64,000 bases of DNA, taken from Sphingomonas sp. Leaf10 (lineage in GTDB: Bacteria > Pseudomonadota > Alphaproteobacteria > Sphingomonadales > Sphingomonadaceae). The translations under genes were made by a program, and so were the position numbers. The notes beneath the pieces are model-generated. The model was not told where the DNA came from. It saw nothing but the letters and a program-made list of their open reading frames with translations, and did not search any database. The stretch covers positions 17,741 to 81,740 of the forward strand of contig NZ_LMKE01000027.1 in the NCBI RefSeq assembly GCF_001421245.1, given 5' to 3'. Numbering within the stretch: the stretch's first letter is position 1; each line of letters opens with the position of its first letter. Positions 34,196-43,213 of the stretch are shown one piece after another.

Positions 34196-34755
34196 CGCGG
34201 CTGTTCCAGTGTGACGCGCATCCGCCCGTCGCCGTCCGCCCGGCTCTGCGCAACGGCGCGCAGCCCGCCAAGCGCCGGATCGCGACGCAACGCGGACAGG
34301 GCACGATCGGGATCGGGGGCGGCAATGTCGATCGTCAGCGGTCCGACGCTCCGTTCGACGCGCAGCAGCGCGGCGTCCTCCGGCAGGGCGCGGGCAATCG
34401 CCTCCAGCGTCGCGCCGAGTGTCGGGCCGTTCCATGTGGCGGCGAGGGCGGCACGCGCACGTTCCTGACCGGCACGCGCCGCAATTGCCGGTGCCGACCG
34501 TTCGGTCAGCGCCTGCGTCTCGCGGCGAGCCTGCCCAGCCATCAGCGTCGCCCCAGCCAGCGTCAGCAACGGTGTGGCGACGATCGCCAGCGCGAGGAAG
34601 ATCGCCGCGCGGTCCGGGCGGGGCCGCTCGGTCGGCTGCGACGGCGGGTCGGGAGGTGCCGCCACGCGCGGTGCCGGCCGCGCCGCGCCCAGTGCCCGGT
34701 CGAACAGGCTGGGCCGGACAGGCGCGCTGTCATTGGCGGGACGGGGGTCGGCCAT
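34192..34755 (-). CDS. GspL/PilN-like membrane protein without the actin-like domain
   Basis: A 187-residue protein: a Pro-rich cytoplasmic N terminus of about 50 residues (PRVAAPPDPPSQPTERPRP), one membrane helix (AAIFLALAIVATPLLTLAGA), a coiled segment, and a C-terminal domain (LGATLEAIARALPEDAALLRVERSVG) like the periplasmic part of GspL or PilN. The large cytoplasmic actin-like domain of true GspL is missing. It is first in the three-gene operon that runs away from the PhoX-type gene. Start at 34755. Confidence 0.62.
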   Translation of the reverse strand: MADPRPANDSAPVRPSLFDRALGAARPAPRVAAPPDPPSQPTERPRPDRAAIFLALAIVATPLLTLAGATLMAGQARRETQALTERSAPAIAARAGQERARAALAATWNGPTLGATLEAIARALPEDAALLRVERSVGPLTIDIAAPDPDRALSALRRDPALGGLRAVAQSRADGDGRMRVTLEQPR

Positions 34756-34945
34756 GCCTGCTCCTACGCCCGGCGTCGCCAGTGGCACAAGCGGGGATCG
34801 GCTTCGGTCGCTGTCGTCATCGAACCGTCTTCATTCCGCCATGCGATCGTCTTCGATCCGCAATCGCCGTGTCGCAGCTTTGCGCCAACGCGGATCGGGG
34901 AGGGACGCCGGCCGGGCCGGCTTCCGGAATTTTTGCGGGGATTTC

Positions 34946-37471
34946 ATGGCGAACAGCGACCTCATCATCGATTACGACGACGGCGATATCGAAACAAACC
35001 CGAGCACGGGGCCGAGCCTTCAGGACCTGGTCGACCAGCGTTACTCGCGGCGACAGGCGCTGCGCGGCGGTGCGTCGACCGCGGCGGTCGCGGTGTTCGG
35101 CGGCTCGCTGCTCGCCGCCTGCGACGACAAGGTGCAGGGCATCGACAACACCCCGCCGGTCGTCGGCGGTACGTCGAGCGGGGCGACCGCCGGTGGTCGC
35201 GTCGTCACGCTGACCGGCACCGCGACCGACGACAATGCGATCGTCACCCAGGCGTTCACGCAGGTGTCGGGGCCGACCGTCGCACTGTCCAACGCCAATA
35301 CCGGCACCGCGACCTTCATCGCGCCAGCGGTTGCCAGCAACACCAACCTCGTCTTCCGCTATGCCGCGACCGATGTGAAGGGCGCGACCAGCACCACCGA
35401 CATCACCGTTACCGTGGCGCCGCCGTCGCTGAACTTCCAGGCGGTCGGCCGCAGCCTTGCCGACACCGTGGTGGTACCGTCGGGCTATACCGCCAGCGTT
35501 ATCTACAAGCTGGGCGATCCGCTCACCGCCGCGACCCCGGCCTTTGCCAATGACGGTACCGACAGCGGCTATTCTAACCGTGCGGGCGACCATCATGACG
35601 GCATGAGCTATTTCGGCCTCGCCGCCAGCGGCAATACCCGCGACGCCAACAATTCGACGCGCGGCCTGCTGGTGATGAATCACGAGAACATCACCCGCAC
35701 CTATCTGCACCCGAACGGCCCGACCACCACCAACGGTGTCCGTCCGACCGCCGAAGTCGTGAAGGAAATCGAGTGCCACGGTGTGTCGGTGGTCGAGGTG
35801 ACCCGCGCGTCGACCGGGGGATGGAGCTATGTCCAGTCGTCGGCGCTGAACCGTCGCATCACCCCGTTCACGCCGACCACGATCAGCGGTCCGGTGCGTG
35901 GCAATGCGCTGCTGTTCACCGCCTATTCGCCCGACGGTACCAACGGACGCGGCACGATCAACAACTGCGCCAACGGCCATATGCCGTGGGGCACCTACAT
36001 GACCTGCGAAGAGAATTGGGCAGGGTATTATCGGCGCGATGCCGGCGACAATGCGCGGCGCAGCGCGGCGCTGGGCGCGAAATCGGTGCAGGCGTTCGCC
36101 CGCTATGGCCTGAACACGTCGAGCGGCGATACGCTGCGCGCCGGCAACCATAGCTGGACGACCGCGGCCGAAGTGACCGCCGGCCAGACGCTGATCCGCA
36201 AGTTCAACGCGACCGTCGATCCGACCCAGCCGGCGAACGGCACCGGCGACTTTCGCAACGAACCGAACCAATATGGCTGGTGTGTCGAGATCGATCCCTA
36301 TGATCCGACCTCGACTCCGCGCAAGCGTACCGCGCTCGGCCGCATGAACCATGAGGGCTGCTGCCCCGGCCGCGTCATCGCCGGCGTCAAGCCCGCCTTC
36401 TACATGGGGGACGATGCGCAGAACGAGTATATCTTCAAATTCGTGTCGAACACCGCATGGGTCGCGGCCGATGCGACCCAGTCGAACCGGTTGGCGATCG
36501 GCGACAAATATCTCGACAACGGTACGCTGTATGTCGCCAAGTTCAACGCCGACGGGTCGGGTGAATGGATCGCGCTGGTGTTCGGGCAGAACGGCCTGAC
36601 CCCGGCGAACACGCTCTACTCTTTCGCGGATCAGGCCGATGTACTGACCCATTGCCGTCTGGCGGGCGATGCGGTCGGTGCGACGCGGATGGACCGTCCC
36701 GAATGGACCGCGGTCAATCCGGCGACCGGCGAGATGTATTGCACGCTGACCAACAATTCGTCGCGCACGCCGGCCAATGTCGATGCCGCCAACCCACGGT
36801 CGTATATCGACCCGCAGACCAACGGCTTCCGTTCGACCGGCAATGCCAACGGCCATATCGTCCGCCTGCGCGAAGCCGGCGACACGACCGAGGCGACGCG
36901 CTTCACCTGGGATGTGTATGCCTTCGGATCGGGGGCCGATCTCGATGCCACCAACATCAACCTGTCGGGGCTGGACGCGACCAACGACTTCTCCAGCCCG
37001 GACGGTCTGTGGTTCAGCGCGCCGACCAATGCGGCGGGTCAGGTCACGCCGGTGCTGTGGATCCAGACCGACGACGGTGCCTATACCGATGTCACCAACT
37101 GCATGATGCTGGCGGCGATGCCGGGCACGGTCGGCGATGGCGGCACGCGCACCATCACCAATACCGGCGTGTCGGCGACCAGCACCGTGACGACGCGCGT
37201 CGGCAAGGCGCCGGGCACGACCATGCGCCGCTTCCTCGTCGGGCCGGTCGATTGCGAGATCACCGGTATTGAATCGACGCCGGACGGCCGGTCGCTGTTC
37301 GTGAACATCCAGCATCCGGGTGAGGGCGGGCGTTTCGACGCGCCGACCAGCAACTGGCCGCCGGTCGCGACCGGCGCCACCGCCGCCAACGGCGCGCTGA
37401 CCAAGGGTACCCGTCCGCGTTCGGCAACGGTCGTGATTACCAAGGACGATGGCGGCGTAATCGCACTGTAA
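34946..37471 (+). CDS. PhoX-type (DUF839) phosphatase, Tat-exported lipoprotein
   Basis: An 841-residue protein of the PhoX/DUF839 family, calcium- and iron-dependent alkaline phosphatases. About 40 polar residues precede a Tat motif (YSRRQALRGG), a hydrophobic stretch and a lipobox-like LLAAC, so it is probably a Tat-exported lipoprotein. Residues about 65-150 look like an Ig/PKD-type domain (VVTLTGTATDDNAIVTQAFT). The core carries NHENITRTYLHPNG, GTYMTCEENWAGYY, ALGRMNHEGCCPGR and ESTPDGRSLFVNIQHPGEGG, typical PhoX signatures. It is longer than usual because of the extra N-terminal domain. It is divergent from the GspL/M/C-like operon. Confidence 0.85.
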   Translation: MANSDLIIDYDDGDIETNPSTGPSLQDLVDQRYSRRQALRGGASTAAVAVFGGSLLAACDDKVQGIDNTPPVVGGTSSGATAGGRVVTLTGTATDDNAIVTQAFTQVSGPTVALSNANTGTATFIAPAVASNTNLVFRYAATDVKGATSTTDITVTVAPPSLNFQAVGRSLADTVVVPSGYTASVIYKLGDPLTAATPAFANDGTDSGYSNRAGDHHDGMSYFGLAASGNTRDANNSTRGLLVMNHENITRTYLHPNGPTTTNGVRPTAEVVKEIECHGVSVVEVTRASTGGWSYVQSSALNRRITPFTPTTISGPVRGNALLFTAYSPDGTNGRGTINNCANGHMPWGTYMTCEENWAGYYRRDAGDNARRSAALGAKSVQAFARYGLNTSSGDTLRAGNHSWTTAAEVTAGQTLIRKFNATVDPTQPANGTGDFRNEPNQYGWCVEIDPYDPTSTPRKRTALGRMNHEGCCPGRVIAGVKPAFYMGDDAQNEYIFKFVSNTAWVAADATQSNRLAIGDKYLDNGTLYVAKFNADGSGEWIALVFGQNGLTPANTLYSFADQADVLTHCRLAGDAVGATRMDRPEWTAVNPATGEMYCTLTNNSSRTPANVDAANPRSYIDPQTNGFRSTGNANGHIVRLREAGDTTEATRFTWDVYAFGSGADLDATNINLSGLDATNDFSSPDGLWFSAPTNAAGQVTPVLWIQTDDGAYTDVTNCMMLAAMPGTVGDGGTRTITNTGVSATSTVTTRVGKAPGTTMRRFLVGPVDCEITGIESTPDGRSLFVNIQHPGEGGRFDAPTSNWPPVATGATAANGALTKGTRPRSATVVITKDDGGVIAL

Positions 37472-37495
37472 CGCCGTATCTATCGATGTCCGAGC

Positions 37496-37525
37496 GGGGC
37501 GGGGGCCGCATGGTCCCCGCCCCGT
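37496..37525. terminator. Hairpin between convergent genes
   Basis: GGGGCGGGG pairs with CCCCGCCCC around a 10-nt loop, followed by GTTT. It lies between the stop of the PhoX-type gene and the stop of the convergent TonB receptor gene. Confidence 0.65.
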
Positions 37526-37530
37526 TTCGT

Positions 37531-39774
37531 TCAGAACCGCGCGCGCAGACCCGCCAGCGCCAGTCGCGGCGCGCCCGGCCGCGCCCCGGCGGGGGAGAAG
37601 GCGACATTGTAGGTGGTGTCGAACAGGTTCTGCACCGTCGCATAGGCGCTTAGCGACGGCAGGATGTCGACCTCGCCCGAAAGGTCGACCAGCGTGCGCC
37701 CGTTGATCCGCTCGGCAGCCGGGATCGTCCCCGATCCAGCGAAGCCGCGCGTTTCCGTCACATAGTTTACGCTGGCGTTGACCCGGGCGTGGCCGGCATC
37801 GATCCCGCCGGTCAGCGTCAACTGGTGCGGCGGCAGATAGGGCAGGCGGTCGCCGCGCGTCACGTCGCCGAAAAAGGCGCTGACGAACGACGTGCCGAAC
37901 CGCGCATCGGTGTAGGTGTAAGCGAGCGACAGCGGCGCCCGCCACGTCGCGCCCAGCGGCACGATATAGCCGCCCGATACTTCCACCCCCTTCGCGCGCG
38001 CCCTGCCGCCATCGAACTGCTCGCCCAGATCGCAGGTGACGCCGGTCGAGGCGGTACAGGTGCCGACCAGATTGCGATAGTCGTTGAGGAAGCCGATCGC
38101 CTCCAGCCGCCAGTCGCCGTCGCCCAGCCGCACCCCGGCTTCGTAATTCCACGACGTTTCGGGATCGATCGTCGATCCGGGCGCCGGCGCCGCGAAGCCG
38201 CGATGCGCGCCCCCGACCAGCCGGACCTGATCAGCGACGCGCAGCACCGCGCCGACGCCGGGGATCAGCACGTCGACGCGCCGCGTCGCCTGCGCGGTCG
38301 GGGTGGTGCGGGCGACATCGCCCAGCGCCCAGCGGGTCTGTTGCAGCTCGATCGTTTCATAGCGCAGGCCCGGGGTCAGGGTAAGCAGCCCCGCCTCGAT
38401 CCGGTCCTGGACGAAGAACGCCCATGCCCGCGCATCGCCGCGACGATTGTCCTGCGTCCCGCGCGCGCCGGCGCTGGTCAGCACCATCCGCCCGTCGACC
38501 ATGCGATAGCGGTCTTCCTGTTGCAGCCGGTCCTCGTAATCCTCGTGATAGCGCGCCGATACCTCCAGCCGATGGGTCAGGCCGCCGGTCGCGAAGTCGG
38601 CGCCCAGTACCGACTGGATGCCGGTGGTTCGATAGACGCGGTCGTTGGCGCGTACCCGCAACGCACCCGCCCGGCCGGTGACGCCGGGCGCCCCGACCAG
38701 ATCGGCGAATTGCAGGGGATAGCTGCCCGGATCGGCAAGCACGTCGGCAAGCGCGGACCAGCCGGTATTGGCGGTGTTGCGCACGTCCTGCAGCTTGTAC
38801 CAGACGCGCGCGGTATCGGTACGATAGGCGGTGGTCGTCAGGTCGACCGCATCGCCGATCATCGAGCGCCACGTCAGCTGATAGGTGCTGTGGCCGACGG
38901 TCATCCGGTCACGCTGGCTGGCATTGTAGCGGCGGTTCGGGTTCGCCACGAAGTCGGAGAGCGTCAGGCCGAGATAGGTCTCGTCGCTTCGTTCGTCATA
39001 GCTTTGATATTTGAACGCGACGATATGGCGGTCGTCGCTGCTGCGCAGGCCGACCTTTGCCACCATGTCGCGGATCGCGAAGCCTGTCGGGCCGCCGCTG
39101 TCGATGCGCTTGAAGCCGTCGGACTGTTCGTACAGCCCCTCGATCATCGCGCCGACTTCGATACCGCCGCCCAACGACTGCCAGCCGCCGACCGCGCCAT
39201 GGACGCGGCGACCGCCATAATTGCCGGCCAGCAAGGTGCCCTGCGCCGATAATTGGCCGACGTCCTTGGTCGAGATCGGCGTGGAGGACAGGTTGATCGC
39301 ACCGCCGATCGTCGACGGGCCGTATTTGATCGCAGCCGGTCCCTTGGCGACCTCGATCGCCGAGATGCGCGCCATGCGCGGGAAATAATAGGCGGCGGGG
39401 GCGGCATAGGGCGCGGGGGCGGCGAGGATGCCGTCCTCCATCACCACCACGCGCGCGCTGCGATCGGTACCCGAGCCGCGAATGCCGATATTGGGGCGCA
39501 GGCCGAACCCGTCCTCTTCCTGCAGGGCGACGCCGGGAATGGCACGCAGCACGCGGTTGACGTCCGAATAGGCAAAGGTGCGCAGTCGCTCGGCATCGAG
39601 CCGCTGGACCGAACCGCCGGTATGCTGCGCATCGTCGGGCGAGCCGGTGACGATGATCGCGTCGAGCAGGTCGTCGTCCGGCTGCGAAGCAATGGGCTGC
39701 GCAAAGGCCAGGCTGGCCGGAAGCGTGCCGCCGACGATGGTCGTAGCCAACAGAATTTTGCGAATGATGTGCAT
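37531..39774 (-). CDS. TonB-dependent receptor, FecA-like siderophore/iron type
   Basis: A 747-residue outer-membrane receptor. Signal peptide MHIIRKILLATTIVGGTLPA (cleavage near AFAQ), TonB-box-like LLDAIIVTGSP, plug domain (VNRVLRAIPGVALQEEDGFG, NIGIRGSGTDRSARVVVMEDG), and a 22-strand-type barrel ending ALAGLRARF. It resembles the FecA/iron-dicitrate class, but has no N-terminal signalling domain, so it should not control a sigma factor itself. A Fur-like box 36 bp upstream supports iron regulation. Confidence 0.9.
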   Translation of the reverse strand: MHIIRKILLATTIVGGTLPASLAFAQPIASQPDDDLLDAIIVTGSPDDAQHTGGSVQRLDAERLRTFAYSDVNRVLRAIPGVALQEEDGFGLRPNIGIRGSGTDRSARVVVMEDGILAAPAPYAAPAAYYFPRMARISAIEVAKGPAAIKYGPSTIGGAINLSSTPISTKDVGQLSAQGTLLAGNYGGRRVHGAVGGWQSLGGGIEVGAMIEGLYEQSDGFKRIDSGGPTGFAIRDMVAKVGLRSSDDRHIVAFKYQSYDERSDETYLGLTLSDFVANPNRRYNASQRDRMTVGHSTYQLTWRSMIGDAVDLTTTAYRTDTARVWYKLQDVRNTANTGWSALADVLADPGSYPLQFADLVGAPGVTGRAGALRVRANDRVYRTTGIQSVLGADFATGGLTHRLEVSARYHEDYEDRLQQEDRYRMVDGRMVLTSAGARGTQDNRRGDARAWAFFVQDRIEAGLLTLTPGLRYETIELQQTRWALGDVARTTPTAQATRRVDVLIPGVGAVLRVADQVRLVGGAHRGFAAPAPGSTIDPETSWNYEAGVRLGDGDWRLEAIGFLNDYRNLVGTCTASTGVTCDLGEQFDGGRARAKGVEVSGGYIVPLGATWRAPLSLAYTYTDARFGTSFVSAFFGDVTRGDRLPYLPPHQLTLTGGIDAGHARVNASVNYVTETRGFAGSGTIPAAERINGRTLVDLSGEVDILPSLSAYATVQNLFDTTYNVAFSPAGARPGAPRLALAGLRARF

Positions 39775-39809
39775 TAACGGATCCCCTTTCGGCGACCCGC
39801 TAAGTCAGA

Positions 39810-39824
39810 TGATAATCAGTATCA
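39810..39824. promoter_or_regulatory. Fur-like box
   Basis: TGATAATCAGTATCA matches the 7-1-7 form of the Fur consensus (TGATAATCATTATCA) at 14 of 15 bases. It is 36 bp upstream of the TonB receptor start, in an AT-rich promoter region, as expected for iron-repressed genes. Confidence 0.65.
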
Positions 39825-39882
39825 ATAGCGTCATTGTATCAAGATATTTCCGTATGGAGCGCATTATTTCATACGGTTGAAA

Positions 39883-41928
39883 TCAATAGATTCCGTCGAT
39901 CTCCATCGTCAGGCGCGGGGCCGGCGGATTGAGCAACAGGCTGCGTTTGTCGCCCTGCAACACTTCGTCCTGCCGCAACCGATCGTAGCGATTGCGTGCT
40001 GCGGCCGCTGCGTCGGCACCATCGCGCAGGATCGTCGGCTTCAGGAACACGAACAGCGTGCGCTTTTGCCGGCTTTCCTGGCGGCTCTTGAACAATTCGC
40101 CGACGATCGGAATGCTGCCAAGGATTGGTACCTGACTGCGCAGCCGCTGATAGTCGTCGCTGGTCAGGCCACCCAGCACGATCGTCTGACCGTTGTCGGC
40201 GAGGACGGTGGTGTTGGCCGAACGTTTGTTGGTGATGATATCGGCAGCGCCGCTGACCTGGGTCGGGGCGATCGACGAGGCTTCCTGACTGACCTCCAGC
40301 CGGATCGTGTCACCGGCATTGATGCGCGGCAGGACGCGCAGGGTAATGCCGACGTCCTTGCGCTCGATGGTTGTGTAGGGATTGGCGGTGCCGTTACCGG
40401 TCAGGATGGATCCGGTGACGAACGGCACTTCCTGCGCAACGACGAACTCGCCGAGCTTGTTGTCGAGCACGGTGATCTGCGGCGTCGAAAGCAGGTTGGC
40501 CTTTTGCGAGGTGCTGAGCGCCTGCAACAGTATCGAGAAATCATCCCCGACGCTAAAATTGCCGACAACGCCGCCTCCCGCGAGCAGGCCGGCAGCGGGC
40601 ACGCCCAAGGCACTCAATATTCCGGCCAGCGATGTGCCGCCATTGTTGAACGATGTGCCGACACCATTCACCCGGGTCAGGGCAGCGCCGGCTGTCCCGA
40701 TCTGTACCGACAGCCGCTCTGCATCCTCACCGGTAATTTCCGCGATCGCAGCTTCGATCAGCACCTGCGGACGGCGGACGTCGAGGTCGGGGATCAGGCG
40801 TTCGATCTGGGCGATGGCGGTCGGGGTGCCGCGTACGACGACGGCATTGATGTCGGGGGCAGGCTGGACCGTGATGTCGGGAGTGGTGAAGCCCTGCGCC
40901 GGGGTGGTGGACTGGTTCTGGCCGACGGTGCTGATGCTGCCGCCCGTGCCCGTGCCGACGCCGCTTGCTGCGGCGATGCCTGCCGCGCTCGCCCCGCCAT
41001 TGGCGATCAGGCCCGACAGCGCCGCACCGGCATTGTTGCGCTGGCTGGTGGTCGAGAGACTCCGCGCGACCGGGTTCGACGCCGATTGTTGCTGGCCGAG
41101 AATGCCGCGCAGCACCTCGGTCACACTTTCGGCATCGGCGTAGTTCAGCCGGAACACGCGGGTCGAGGGCGTAGTGCCGCTACCGCGCGCGTCGAGCGAC
41201 TGGGCGATGCGCCGCGCCTCGGCGACGCCTGCCGGGGTGCCGCGTACGAGGATGGTGTTGCTGCGCGCGTCGCCCGCGACCCGCGCGCCGCCTTCGCCCA
41301 GCACCGCCTGCATCGCCGTCGCGATATCGGCGGCGTTGCCGTTCTGGAGCGTGATGGTGGCGAAGGTCGATCCGCCGCCGCCGTCCAGGGAGCGGGCCAG
41401 CGCCTCGATCCGGCGGACATTGTCGGCATAGTCGGTGACGACGATCGCGTTAGGCTGGGTCAGCGGTTCGACGCTGCCGAAGCTCGCGACCAGCGGGCGC
41501 ACGATCCGCGCGGCATCGGCCGAGGGGACGTTCGACAGGCGCACCATGCGCGTGGTCAGTTCCTGCCCGCCGACACCGCGCCCGCGCACGCCGCCGTCGC
41601 GCACCGCATTGGCTTGCGGAATGATCCGCCATGCCGAGCCCGACCGGACCGCCGCGAAGCCGTTGGCGCGCAGCACCGACTGGAACAGCTCCCACACGCC
41701 ACCGGGCGACAGCGGTTCGGCGGAGGTGACCGTCACCTGCCCCTTGACCGTCGGGTCGAGGATCAGCGTGCGGCCGGTGATGCGGCTGATCTGATCGGCC
41801 ACGTCGGCGATCTCGACGCCGCGCATGTTGACGACGATGTCGGCAGGCTGCGTCTGCGCGGCGACCGGCGACAGGATGGTCGCGGCGAGCGTGAGGGACA
41901 GGAAGGCGGAGGCGAAGCGGTGGCGCAC
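39883..41928 (-). CDS. gspD: Type II secretion secretin
   Basis: A 681-residue outer-membrane secretin. Signal peptide MRHRFASAFLSLTLAATILSP (cleavage after VAAQ), N0 domain (VVNMRGVEIADVADQISRIT), N1-N3 domains with VVTDYADNVRRIEALARSLD, and the secretin core with LLSTPQITVLDN and the signature VPILGSIPIVGELFKS. A Gly/Ser-rich loop lies in the N3 region. The start is a GTG at 41928, 8 bp after the gspC stop. It is last of the leftward operon G-H-I-C-D. Confidence 0.95.
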   Translation of the reverse strand: MRHRFASAFLSLTLAATILSPVAAQTQPADIVVNMRGVEIADVADQISRITGRTLILDPTVKGQVTVTSAEPLSPGGVWELFQSVLRANGFAAVRSGSAWRIIPQANAVRDGGVRGRGVGGQELTTRMVRLSNVPSADAARIVRPLVASFGSVEPLTQPNAIVVTDYADNVRRIEALARSLDGGGGSTFATITLQNGNAADIATAMQAVLGEGGARVAGDARSNTILVRGTPAGVAEARRIAQSLDARGSGTTPSTRVFRLNYADAESVTEVLRGILGQQQSASNPVARSLSTTSQRNNAGAALSGLIANGGASAAGIAAASGVGTGTGGSISTVGQNQSTTPAQGFTTPDITVQPAPDINAVVVRGTPTAIAQIERLIPDLDVRRPQVLIEAAIAEITGEDAERLSVQIGTAGAALTRVNGVGTSFNNGGTSLAGILSALGVPAAGLLAGGGVVGNFSVGDDFSILLQALSTSQKANLLSTPQITVLDNKLGEFVVAQEVPFVTGSILTGNGTANPYTTIERKDVGITLRVLPRINAGDTIRLEVSQEASSIAPTQVSGAADIITNKRSANTTVLADNGQTIVLGGLTSDDYQRLRSQVPILGSIPIVGELFKSRQESRQKRTLFVFLKPTILRDGADAAAAARNRYDRLRQDEVLQGDKRSLLLNPPAPRLTMEIDGIY

Positions 41929-41936
41929 GGGGAACC

Positions 41937-42719
41937 CTAACGGATGGGGATGGAGACGGTGGTCGGCTTGCCGTCGCGAAGGATGGTGACTTGTGCCTGC
42001 CCCGATGCGGCGGCGCTGGCGATGGCGGCGTTGACTGCCGACTGGTCGGTCATGGCCGCGCCGTTGACCGACTGGATGACGTCGCCCGCGCGCATACCGG
42101 GCGGCGGGTTCGCGCCGATCGCATAACCGCCCGCGACCGGCGTGGCGTTCAGCCGCGACAGCACCGCCTGCGCGGTGGGCGGGGGGGCGACCACCGGAGC
42201 GGCGGGGGCGGGGGCGGTCTGGCCGATGACGGGGGCGGGGGCGGGCTGGCCGGGGGTCGGCGTCACCCGCCCGAACGGATCGGGGAAGGCGAGATATTCG
42301 AGCCGCCCGCCATTGTTCAGGATGATGCGGTCGCGGCGGATCTCGGTCACCTGCGCGCCGGCCAGCGCGTCGCCCACCTTGTACGGCTTGGCCGGTTCGC
42401 TGCCGATCGCCACGAACGAAATCGACAGTTCGGCGGGGCGGGCAAAGACCACGCCCTTCAGTACAGCCTGGATACCGGTCGGGCTGGTCGCGTCGGCGGC
42501 GGTCGGGCTGCCGAAGGGCTGCCACGCGACCGCCGGGCCGGTGTCGACGGTGACCGCGCGGGTGCGTGCCTCGCTCGGCACGGTGATCGCGCCGGTGCCG
42601 GCATGGCCCGCCATCCGCCAGACGAGACCGGCGAGCGCGAACGCGACCGACACGATCGCGGCGGCGGCGAGCCAGTCGACCCAGCGTTCGCGGGCGGCGA
42701 GGCGCCTGACGACGATCAC
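41937..42719 (-). CDS. gspC: Type II secretion inner-membrane protein GspC with PDZ domain
   Basis: A 260-residue protein linking the inner-membrane platform to the secretin. One membrane helix (LAAAAIVSVAFALAGLVW), then the HR domain (LKGVVFARPAELSISFVAIG, VGDALAGAQVTEIRRDRIIL), a Pro-rich linker, and a C-terminal PDZ domain (GYAIGANPPPGMRAGDVIQS). The GTG start overlaps the gspI stop (GTGA). Confidence 0.92.
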   Translation of the reverse strand: MIVVRRLAARERWVDWLAAAAIVSVAFALAGLVWRMAGHAGTGAITVPSEARTRAVTVDTGPAVAWQPFGSPTAADATSPTGIQAVLKGVVFARPAELSISFVAIGSEPAKPYKVGDALAGAQVTEIRRDRIILNNGGRLEYLAFPDPFGRVTPTPGQPAPAPVIGQTAPAPAAPVVAPPPTAQAVLSRLNATPVAGGYAIGANPPPGMRAGDVIQSVNGAAMTDQSAVNAAIASAAASGQAQVTILRDGKPTTVSIPIR

Positions 42720-43213
42720 AGCGCGTCCTTGCGCAGAAAGCCGTCGAGCCGGGCCATCGCCGCCGCCTCACCCGCCGGGGCGACGGTGATCGTCACCCGG
42801 TCGAGCGCGGGATCGCTGGTCGCGGTCCGGCTCACCGCCACGCTCCATTGCCGTCCCAGCATGTCGACCGATCCCGCATTCGCCTCCGGTGTCCCCACTT
42901 CCAAATCGGCCAGCCGGTTTTCGGCCACCCACATCGCGATCGCGCGGCGTTCGACGCCGCGGGTCGAATCGATATGCTGCTCGACCGCGCCGATCAGCCC
43001 TACCGTGGCGATCGCCAATACCGCCAGCGCCACCATCGCCTCGATCAAAGAAAAGCCGGCTTGTCCCAAATCCTCCCCGCCCGCGGGGAGGGGGACCGTC
43101 CGCGAAGCGGATGGTGGAGGGGGAGCGCGGCGCAACGCAACGGCAGCGTGTGCGGCGACGCCCCTCCACCAGCCTATGGCTGGTCCCCCTCCCCATGTTA
43201 TGGGGAGGATCAT
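42716..43213 (-). CDS. gspI: Type II secretion minor pseudopilin GspI with repeat-derived long leader
   Basis: A 165-residue product. The pseudopilin signal GQAG|FSLIEAMVALAVLAIA, with Glu at mature position 5, lies about 50 residues from the ATG instead of the usual 6-10. The extra N-terminal stretch (starts MILPITWGGG) is encoded by the palindromic repeat at 43070-43210, whose 141 bp equal 47 codons in frame. Without those codons the leader would read M-L-G-Q-A-G. A TTG at 43069 could restore this short leader, though the GGAGG next to it is too close to be ideal. The ATG at 43213 overlaps the gspH stop, as in a native operon junction. Confidence 0.88.
   Translation of the reverse strand: MILPITWGGGPAIGWWRGVAAHAAVALRRAPPPPSASRTVPLPAGGEDLGQAGFSLIEAMVALAVLAIATVGLIGAVEQHIDSTRGVERRAIAMWVAENRLADLEVGTPEANAGSVDMLGRQWSVAVSRTATSDPALDRVTITVAPAGEAAAMARLDGFLRKDAL
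43070..43210. repeat. Palindromic element inside gspI 5' end
   Basis: Flanked by ATCCTCCCC and GGGGAGGAT, with further internal inverted arms (CCCCTCCACC/GGTGGAGGGG). It occupies the first 47 codons after the gspI ATG and keeps the reading frame. It resembles in style, but is not identical to, the intergenic element at 48776-48882. Confidence 0.7.

Noticed and set aside
34811..34855. Pho-box-like repeats (CTGTCGT, CCGTCTT, CGTCTTC) before the PhoX-type gene
   Set aside because: The spacing is not the 11-bp direct repeat expected of PhoB sites and the matches are weak.
34817..38152. 1111-codon minus-strand frame across the PhoX-type gene
   Set aside because: Arg/Gly/Ala-rich composition without domains, and it crosses two real genes and a terminator hairpin.
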